Shown here piece by piece: positions 57,867 through 64,000 of a stretch of DNA of 64,000 bases. Position 1 is the stretch's first letter, and every line of letters begins with the position of its first letter. Under the pieces are notes generated by a model that was not told the origin of the DNA, ran no database searches, and worked only from the letters and a program-made list of their open reading frames with translations. Source of the DNA: Nocardioidaceae bacterium SCSIO 66511 (GTDB taxonomy: Bacteria > Actinomycetota > Actinomycetes > Propionibacteriales > Nocardioidaceae); the NCBI GenBank assembly GCA_023100825.1, contig CP095846.1, forward strand, positions 1,550,001 through 1,614,000, read 5' to 3'. The position numbers and the translations under genes are program-made.

Positions 57867-59225
57867 GTGGCTGGGATTTGGAGTCGGCGCGCGATCGTCG
57901 CAGCCGCGATGCATCCGGTGCGGCTGCTGCCGTTGGCGTTCGTCGTCGGCATCGTGCTGGGATCGCTCGTCCTGATGCTCCCGGTCTCGCGTACGGGCGA
58001 TGGCGACGAGGTGGTGATGCCGGCTCTGTTCACGTCGACGTCGGCCGTCACCGTGACCGGGTTGAGCACGGTCGACACGGCGCATTTCTGGACCCCGTTC
58101 GGGCAGGGCGTGATTCTCGTGCTCGTGCAGATCGGCGGCTTCGGGATCATGACGCTCGCGACGGTCCTCGGCCTGCTCGTCGGCGGGCGCCTCGGCCTGC
58201 GTACCCGACTGATGGCGCAAGCGGAGATGCACATCGTCAACCTCGGCGAGGTGTGGCCGCTGCTGCGCCGGGTCGCGGTGACCATGTTCTCGTTCGAGTT
58301 GGTGATCGCGGTCATCCTGGCGTTCCGCTACCGCGCGGCGTACTTCGACGACTGGGGTACGTCGATCTGGCATGCGACGTTCAACTCGGTGATGGCCTTC
58401 AACAACGCGGGCTTCTCCTTGCACAGCGACAGCTTGGTGCGCTACCTCGGCGACGGATGGCTGATCCTGCCGATCTGCGTAGGCGTGTTCGCCGGGGCCG
58501 TCGGGTTCCCGGTCATGGCCGAGCTGTTCAAGAACTGGCGCAGACCGGCGAAGTGGACGATCCACACCCGCCTCACGGTGTGGGGCTCGATCGGCCTGTT
58601 CCTGATCGGCACGGTCACCTTCCTTGCCCTGGAATGGAGCAATCCGGCGACGCTCGGCACGCACGGGGTGTGGGACAAGCTGGTGACCGGCGTCGAAGGC
58701 GGCGTGATGCCGCGGTCCGGTGGGTTCAACAGCATCGACTACGCCCTTGCGCGACCGGAGACGCTCGGTATCGCGGACATCATGATGTTCATCGGCGGAG
58801 GTAGCGCCAGTACGGCCGGTGGCATCAAGATCACCACGTTCCTGCTGCTCTGGTACGTGATCCTCGCCGAGCTGCGCGGCGACCGGGACGTGATGATCGG
58901 TCATCGCCGGATCGGGTCGCAGACGCTGCGGCAGGCGGTCGCGATTGCGCTGTTGTCGGTCTGTCTCGTCGCCGTCTCGACGCTCTTCGTACTGCTCGTC
59001 ACCGACTTCCGCCTGGAAGCGGTGCTGTTCGAGTGCACCTCGGCGTTCGGCACCGTCGGTCTCTCGATGGGCATCACCGGGGAGCTCCCGCACTCTGCCC
59101 AGGTCGGGCTGATGATCTTGATGTTCGTCGGCCGAGTGGGCACGATTACGGCAGCATCGGCGCTCACCATCAGACAGCGCATACGGCGCTACCGACTACC
59201 GGAGGAGAGGCCGATCATTGGGTAA
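57867..59225 (+). CDS. Ktr/Trk-type potassium transporter membrane subunit
   Basis: 452 residues of the TrkH/KtrB superfamily, with four membrane-pore-membrane repeats. VTVTGLSTVDTAHFWTPFGQG holds the first selectivity loop, FNSVMAFNNAGFSLH the second, MPRSGGFNSIDY the third and ECTSAFGTVGLSMGI the fourth, each with the expected glycine. The GGGSASTAGGIKITT segment is also typical. It takes up K+ driven by Na+ or H+. The RCK subunit gene overlaps its end by eight bases. Confidence 0.94.
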   Translation: MAGIWSRRAIVAAAMHPVRLLPLAFVVGIVLGSLVLMLPVSRTGDGDEVVMPALFTSTSAVTVTGLSTVDTAHFWTPFGQGVILVLVQIGGFGIMTLATVLGLLVGGRLGLRTRLMAQAEMHIVNLGEVWPLLRRVAVTMFSFELVIAVILAFRYRAAYFDDWGTSIWHATFNSVMAFNNAGFSLHSDSLVRYLGDGWLILPICVGVFAGAVGFPVMAELFKNWRRPAKWTIHTRLTVWGSIGLFLIGTVTFLALEWSNPATLGTHGVWDKLVTGVEGGVMPRSGGFNSIDYALARPETLGIADIMMFIGGGSASTAGGIKITTFLLLWYVILAELRGDRDVMIGHRRIGSQTLRQAVAIALLSVCLVAVSTLFVLLVTDFRLEAVLFECTSAFGTVGLSMGITGELPHSAQVGLMILMFVGRVGTITAASALTIRQRIRRYRLPEERPIIG

Positions 59226-59901
59226 GAAAACGCAGCCGCCGCCCGACGCGCCGGTCATCGTCATCGGCTTGGGCAGATTCGGAGCTTCCACTGCGGCATC
59301 GCTGATCCGGCTCGGACACGAAGTACTCGCGATCGACGAAGACGCCGAACTGGTGCAGAAGTGGGCGAGCGATCTGACGCATGCCGTCCAGCTCGACACG
59401 ACCGACGAGGAGGCGCTTCGCCAGATCGGCGCCGACCAGTTCGACCGGGCGATCGTCGGCATCGGCAGCGACATCGAGGCGAGTGTGCTCACCGTGCTGA
59501 CCCTCGTCGAGCTCGGCGTCAGCGAGGTGTGGGCGAAAGCCGTGAACATCAAGCACGGCAAGATCCTCAAACGGGTCGGCGCAAGCCATGTCGTCTATCC
59601 CGAACGCTCCATGGGCGAGAAGGTCGCGCACATGGTGAGCGGTCAGATGATCGACTACATGGAGTTCGACGACGGCTTCGCGATCGCGCGTACCCGCGCA
59701 CCCGAAGAGGCGTACGACAAGACGTTGACGGAGTCGGCGCTGCGGAGTCGGTACGGCGTCACGGTCGTCGGCATCAAGCGGCCGGCCCAGGACTTCACGT
59801 ACGCCCAGGCCGACACGATGATCCGAGAACGCGATGAGCTGATCGTCTCGGGCCCGACGCACAAGGTGGAGAAGTTCTGTGCGGTGACAGTCGCGTCGTG
59901 A
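59218..59901 (+). CDS. Potassium uptake RCK subunit (KtrA/TrkA-like)
   Basis: 227 residues, one RCK unit, the KtrA size. The Rossmann loop GLGRFGAS is at 17-24, with a C-terminal TrkA-C domain (about 140-220). It binds nucleotides and gates the membrane subunit. The start is TTG 59218 with GGAGGAGAGG upstream, overlapping the end of the channel gene. The pairing makes a Ktr-type system likely. Confidence 0.92.
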   Translation: MGKKTQPPPDAPVIVIGLGRFGASTAASLIRLGHEVLAIDEDAELVQKWASDLTHAVQLDTTDEEALRQIGADQFDRAIVGIGSDIEASVLTVLTLVELGVSEVWAKAVNIKHGKILKRVGASHVVYPERSMGEKVAHMVSGQMIDYMEFDDGFAIARTRAPEEAYDKTLTESALRSRYGVTVVGIKRPAQDFTYAQADTMIRERDELIVSGPTHKVEKFCAVTVAS

Positions 59902-59931
59902 CGTGCGCGGCGCGACTGCCACCGACGAGTA

Positions 59932-60945
59932 TTACGGCCAGTCGATGCCGAGCTTGCCCGGACCGCTGGCCAACCGGGTCGTACGCTCACACTTTCCGCC
60001 GACCGTGCAGCGAATGTTGGCGGCGACGTTGTGACCCTTGGCGGTGAACAGCACCTTGCGGTTCGACTCCCAGCGTGCCGATGAGGTTGCGATACGCCCG
60101 GCGGCTGAGAACGTGCGTACAACGGAGCCGTTGACGAGACTGCGAACCTGCAGCTTGTGCTCGCCGACCTTGGCGAGGAATCGCTTGCCGTCCGGTGAGG
60201 CGACGAGCGGACGTCCCTTGTTCCAGCCGGCGAGCGTCGTGGACGTTTCGTCGAATGCGACCAGGCGGTACTTGGCCTCACCGGGCTCGCTGCCGAACAG
60301 GACCATGCGATTCGCCGCTGGTTCGGCGAGTGCTGCGGTGCTATCGGTGAAGAAGGTGCGCTTGTCCTTCTTCGGCGCGTACCAATACGTCTCGGCGAGG
60401 TTCGAGACCAGCAGACGGTTCTTCCAGAACGCGACGACGCGGGTTCCTCCGATCCTCCAGCGGAAACGGATCTGCTTACCCGAAGGAAGCGCGCGTACCC
60501 ACAGCATCTCCCTTCCGGTGCGCTCGGGCTCGGTGATCGCGAGGAGCTTCCCGTTGCCGCTGACGGAGTACCTGTCGCCGCCGTTGTACGCCGCCTGCGC
60601 AACGACGCCGAGGCGTCGGGCCTTGCGGTGCGGGCGGATCTGCCACAGGTTGCCGTTGTACCGGCCGTATCGGACCGCGGTGTAGCCGCCGGCGCCCTTG
60701 CCGACGAGGTCGAGCTGTTTCGGCCCCCGGATCTTGAACGACCGCTTGCCGTCGAAGATCATGCGCTTGTGCCTGTACAGCGACTGCGGACGCTCTCCTC
60801 GGTCGAGGGTGCCGGGTTCGATGGCGGTCTGCCGACTCTGCTCATCCGCTGGCGGCGCGCTCGCCTGTGCCGAAGGCTGAGCGAGCGTCGTACCGCAGAC
60901 TGCGAGTACGCCTAGTGCCGCGACTCCGGCTCTGCGAATACCCAT
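59932..60945 (-). CDS. Secreted propeller-like protein, unknown
   Basis: 337 residues. N-terminal Sec signal (MGIRRAGVAALGVLAV...) with cleavage likely near AQASA. The mature part has repeated short strands with charged turns (YSVSGNGKLLAITEPE, LVASPDGKRFLAKVG), resembling WD40/TolB-like beta-propellers. No catalytic motif. AAAGGGGG precedes the ATG. It probably lies outside the membrane or in the wall; function unknown. Confidence 0.72.
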   Translation of the reverse strand: MGIRRAGVAALGVLAVCGTTLAQPSAQASAPPADEQSRQTAIEPGTLDRGERPQSLYRHKRMIFDGKRSFKIRGPKQLDLVGKGAGGYTAVRYGRYNGNLWQIRPHRKARRLGVVAQAAYNGGDRYSVSGNGKLLAITEPERTGREMLWVRALPSGKQIRFRWRIGGTRVVAFWKNRLLVSNLAETYWYAPKKDKRTFFTDSTAALAEPAANRMVLFGSEPGEAKYRLVAFDETSTTLAGWNKGRPLVASPDGKRFLAKVGEHKLQVRSLVNGSVVRTFSAAGRIATSSARWESNRKVLFTAKGHNVAANIRCTVGGKCERTTRLASGPGKLGIDWP

Positions 60946-61038
60946 GTTTCCCCCTTTGAAGACTGCTGATCTCGGTCCGAGGGTAGCGCCAACGACGCCG
61001 GATTCGGGGCGAACGGAACTATCGAACGAGAGTGCTCG

Positions 61039-62166
61039 TCAGACGGTCACGCGCAGGATTCTGTCGTCGTCCGGCCCGGGCTCGGACCTTCCGTCGGTGT
61101 TGCTCGTGCTCACCCAGAGATCGCCGTCAGGGGCGACGGCGATCTCGCGGAGCCGGCCGTACTCTCCGACGAACCAGTCTTTCGGCGCACCCGTGCGGCG
61201 GCCGTCGAGCGGTACGCCGATGACGCGCTCGCCTCGCAGTGCGGCGACGTACGCGACTCCGCCGGTGATCGCGACGGCGGCGGGGGAGCACTTGTCCGGC
61301 GACCAGACCTGCAGCGGATTGGTGAACTCCGAGCCGTCCTTGCCTTCCACCTCCGGCCAGCCGTAGTTGTCGCCGCGTTCGATCAGGTTCAACTCGTCGA
61401 AGGACGAGTCGCCGAACTCCGAGGCCCACAACCTTTCTGAGTCATCGAACGCGATGCCCTCGACGTTGCGGTGGCCGTACGACCAGATCTCGTTGTCGAG
61501 CGGGTTGTTCGGCGCCGGTCGACCATCGGGGCGAATGCGCAGGATCTTGCCGCCGAGGTCGTCGGTGTCCTGCCCGCGGTCGGACTGCTCGGCATCGCCC
61601 GTCGACACGTAGAGCATGCCGTCCGGGCCGAATGCGAGACGACCGCCGTTGTGGTGAGTGCTGACGGGAATCCCGGTGAGCACCGGCACCGGTCGCCCGA
61701 GCCGACTCCCGTCGATCCGGATGCGGACGACTCGGTTGTCGGTGTTCGTCGAGTGGTACGCGTACACCGTGCGGGCATCGTCGGGGTCGAGGGCGAGGCC
61801 GAGTAGACCACCCTCGCCGAAGCCCTCGCTGGGTGCGACGCCGGGCACGTCGCCGAGCGGGCGTACGTCTCCATCGGCGCTCACGCGGACGATGCGGGCG
61901 TTGTCGCGCTCGGAGACGAGCGCCGTTCCCGCAGGTTCGAAGACGATCGACCACGGGACGTTGAGCCCGGTGGCGATGGTCGATGCGACTGTCAGAGTAG
62001 GGGATCCGGCGCTGTCCGATCCGGCATCCGGCCCGTCTGTATTCGCCTTGCTCCGCGATCCAGCGGTCTTGTCGGAGGGTTCGGCACCGGGGTCGTCGTC
62101 GGTGCACGCCGTACCGGTGAGCGCGACTGCGCCGAGCCCGACCAGGAAGCCTCGCCGATTCACCAT
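61039..62166 (-). CDS. PQQ-dependent sugar dehydrogenase-like lipoprotein
   Basis: 375 residues. The N-terminus NRRGFLVGLGAVALTGTAC combines a twin-arginine-like motif and a lipobox ending at Cys21, so a Tat-exported lipoprotein is likely. The mature part is a six-blade propeller of the glucose/sorbosone dehydrogenase family: LNVPWSIVFEPAG, GFGEGGLLGLALDPD, STHHNGGRLAFGPDGMLYVSTGD (in parts) and YGHRNVEGIAFDD. It oxidises sugars with PQQ if the cofactor is available. It is divergent from an SSS symporter, which may import the sugar. Confidence 0.87.
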   Translation of the reverse strand: MVNRRGFLVGLGAVALTGTACTDDDPGAEPSDKTAGSRSKANTDGPDAGSDSAGSPTLTVASTIATGLNVPWSIVFEPAGTALVSERDNARIVRVSADGDVRPLGDVPGVAPSEGFGEGGLLGLALDPDDARTVYAYHSTNTDNRVVRIRIDGSRLGRPVPVLTGIPVSTHHNGGRLAFGPDGMLYVSTGDAEQSDRGQDTDDLGGKILRIRPDGRPAPNNPLDNEIWSYGHRNVEGIAFDDSERLWASEFGDSSFDELNLIERGDNYGWPEVEGKDGSEFTNPLQVWSPDKCSPAAVAITGGVAYVAALRGERVIGVPLDGRRTGAPKDWFVGEYGRLREIAVAPDGDLWVSTSNTDGRSEPGPDDDRILRVTV

Positions 62167-62340
62167 GTTGCGATCATCTCCGACGCTGCGAGCATCGCCA
62201 AGCGCGGCGAGTACGCGCGGCCGTCGGGTGTAGGCCGACCCGATCGCGGTGGCGGCGCGCCGGTGAGCGGAGTGCGGTCGGCGGGCGTACCGTGTCGGGT
62301 GCAGGCTGCAACCGACGTTGGCTTCGAAAGGGATCGACGC

Positions 62341-64000
62341 GTGGTACTCGCACAGGAATCGCTCCGCCTCGACACCGACTTCTTCGACTACGCGCTGATC
62401 GCGCTCTACTTCGTCTTCGTGCTCGGCATCGGGTACGCCGCCAAGCTGCGGGTGTCGTCGAGTATCGACTTCTTCCTCTCGGGAAGGTCGCTGCCCGCGT
62501 GGGTCACCGGTCTCGCGTTCATCTCAGCGAACCTCGGCGCGGTCGAGATCATGGGTATGTCGGCGAACGGCGCGCAGTTCGGCATGGCGACGATGCACTA
62601 CTTCTGGATCGGCGCAGTCCCCGCCATGTTGTTCCTCGGTGTCGTGATGATGCCGTTCTACTACGGGTCTGGCGTACGAAGCGTGCCGGAGTTCATGCGC
62701 CGACGCTTCGGAACCGGCGCACACCTGGTGAATGCGCTGAGCTTCGCTCTCGCCCAGATCCTGATCGCGGGCGTCAACCTGTACCTGCTCGCGTCGATCG
62801 TCGAAGCCCTGCTCGGCTGGGATCTCTGGGTCTCGCTCGTCGTCGCCGCGGTGGTCGTACTCAGCTACACCGCGCTCGGCGGCCTGTCGGCGGCGATCTA
62901 CAACGAGGTGCTTCAGTTCTTCATCATCGTCGCGGCGTTGCTGCCGCTGACGATCGTCGCCTTGCACAAGATCGGCGGCTGGGACGGCCTGACCGACGCC
63001 GTCTCGGACAGCCCGGGCGGCTCCGAGCAGATGTCGTCGTGGCCCGGTCTCGGACTCACCGGCTTCGACAGCCCGTTCTGGTCGGTGGTCGGCATCGTGT
63101 TCGGGCTGGGGTTCGTGCTCAGCTTCGGGTACTGGACGACGAACTTCGTCGAAGTGCAGCGGGCCATGGCCTCGAACTCGATCTCGGCGGCGCGGCGCTC
63201 GCCGATCATCGGGGCGTACCCGAAGATGTTCATCCCGTTCATCGTGGTGATCCCGGGCATGATCGCGGCGATCATCGTCCCCGAGATCGCCGACTACAAG
63301 TCAGGTGCGACCAGCGACGGCGACTACAACGACGCCATCTTGTACCTGATGCGAGATCTGCTGCCCAACGGCATGCTCGGTGTGGCGATCGCAGGTCTTG
63401 TCGCCTCCTTCATGGCAGGCATGGCCGCCAACATCTCGGCATTCAACACGGTCTTCAGCTACGACCTCTGGCAGCAGTACGTGATCCGTGACCGGCACGA
63501 CTCGTACTACACGTTGATCGGGCGGTTGGCGACGGTCGGCGCGACCGTTTTCGCCATCGGAACGGCCCTGATCGCGTCCAGCTACGACAACCTGATGAAC
63601 TACCTGCAGACGTTGTTCGGGTTCTTCAACGCTCCGCTGTTCGCGACGTTCATCCTCGGCATGTTCTGGAAGCGGATGAGCGCGGCGGCCGGTTGGAGCG
63701 GTCTCGTCGCCGGAACGCTCGCGGCAGTTCTGGTCGGCATCCTCAGCGAGGACATGCTCGGTTCGTTGAGTACCGGTGCTCTCGACCTCACCGGACAGGG
63801 CGCGAGCTTTGTCGCCGCGGGTGCCGCGTTCGCCGTCGACATCGTGGTGAGCGTCCTCGTCACCCTCGTCACCAGACCGAAGCCGGAGTCGGAGCTGACC
63901 GGGCTCGTCTACTCGCTGACACCGAAGGAGACGTTGACCGATCCGGACCAGGAGCATCTACCGTGGTACCAGTCGCCGGTGAAGCTGGCGGGTGTCGCCC
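62341..64000 (+). CDS. Sodium:solute symporter (SSS/SLC5 family), 3' end outside window
   Basis: At least 553 residues; the frame is open to the last base. GTG 62341 has an AAAGGGA site. Features: YALIALYFVFVLGIGYAAK in helix 1, FLSGRSLPAWVTGLAFISANLGAVEIMG (seen in parts) at the substrate/Na+ region, YTALGGLSAAIYNEVLQFF, and GYWTTNFVEVQRAMAS, all SSS hallmarks. It uses the Na+ gradient to import sugars or other solutes. Divergent pairing with a sugar dehydrogenase favours a sugar. The long arginine-rich frame on the same strand is a shadow. Confidence 0.9.
   Translation, partial: MVLAQESLRLDTDFFDYALIALYFVFVLGIGYAAKLRVSSSIDFFLSGRSLPAWVTGLAFISANLGAVEIMGMSANGAQFGMATMHYFWIGAVPAMLFLGVVMMPFYYGSGVRSVPEFMRRRFGTGAHLVNALSFALAQILIAGVNLYLLASIVEALLGWDLWVSLVVAAVVVLSYTALGGLSAAIYNEVLQFFIIVAALLPLTIVALHKIGGWDGLTDAVSDSPGGSEQMSSWPGLGLTGFDSPFWSVVGIVFGLGFVLSFGYWTTNFVEVQRAMASNSISAARRSPIIGAYPKMFIPFIVVIPGMIAAIIVPEIADYKSGATSDGDYNDAILYLMRDLLPNGMLGVAIAGLVASFMAGMAANISAFNTVFSYDLWQQYVIRDRHDSYYTLIGRLATVGATVFAIGTALIASSYDNLMNYLQTLFGFFNAPLFATFILGMFWKRMSAAAGWSGLVAGTLAAVLVGILSEDMLGSLSTGALDLTGQGASFVAAGAAFAVDIVVSVLVTLVTRPKPESELTGLVYSLTPKETLTDPDQEHLPWYQSPVKLAGVA

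Noticed and set aside
62292-63491. Arg-rich plus-strand frame of about 399 codons
   Set aside because: A different frame starting at 62341 encodes an SSS symporter with clear helices and runs to the window end.

Overview
The window is chromosomal DNA from a high-GC actinobacterium. The best guess is Propionibacteriales, near Nocardioidaceae. That rests on three things: DUF4233 between folC and ndk, an mreBCD-mrdA-rodA block, and the order rne-rplU-rpmA-obgE-proB-proA-nadD-rsfS-gpgP-tRNA-Ala. GTG and TTG starts, stop/start overlaps and leaderless starts are frequent. I see no phage, transposase, CRISPR array or rRNA.

Layout. 1-2.9 kb: 3' end of folC, DUF4233, an iron-siderophore binding lipoprotein under a DtxR/IdeR-type box, and ndk. 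3.3-9.5 kb (minus): a six-gene catabolic operon with an XRE-cupin regulator, a class-V PLP enzyme, a small unknown protein, an NhaC-type antiporter, a cyclase-family hydrolase and a ThDP enzyme. 9.6-12.9 kb (minus): alpha/beta hydrolase, TfoX-like protein, ArsR-rhodanese regulator and its MFS partner. 13.1-18.9 kb: mreB, mreC, mreD, PBP2 and rodA for wall elongation. 18.9-22.8 kb: TetR with a clear operator, MFS exporter, WrbA-like flavodoxin, and a CynX-like MFS protein. 23.2-33.2 kb: RNase E/G, ribosomal proteins L21 and L27, ObgE (with a perfect 111-bp internal tandem duplication), proline synthesis, NAD synthesis, ribosome silencing factor, GpgP-like phosphatase and tRNA-Ala(GGC). 33.3-39.4 kb: ArsB-type permease with a CBS protein, then an IclR-controlled glycerol facilitator/dihydroxyacetone kinase operon with two DhaL proteins around one DhaK. 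39.5-46.3 kb: small single genes (DUF3817, CoA-binding, DUF3800, DinB, HhH-GPD) and a TetR plus CE1758/CE1759-type luciferase/FMN reductase pair. 46.5-57.8 kb: an M13 peptidase diverging from a large iron-siderophore uptake cluster. 57.9-59.9 kb: Ktr/Trk potassium uptake. 60-64 kb: secreted propeller-like protein, PQQ-type sugar dehydrogenase, and an SSS symporter cut by the window end.

How parts work together. The iron cluster pairs a classical FecBCD-type importer with two siderophore-interacting flavoproteins and a heterodimeric ABC pair. Their nucleotide-binding domains are degenerate in complementary ways, so only one complete ATP site can form. The arrangement looks like a split-gene version of mycobacterial IrtAB. 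The 3.3-9.5 kb operon pairs a metal-dependent ring-opening hydrolase with a ThDP decarboxylase-like enzyme, which would fit isatin or kynurenine-type aromatic catabolism, but the substrate is unproven.

The strongest window-wide signal is a recurrent TANNNT-N6/7-start arrangement that implies many leaderless mRNAs and fixes several start codons. GTAC tetranucleotides also look much commoner than base composition predicts.
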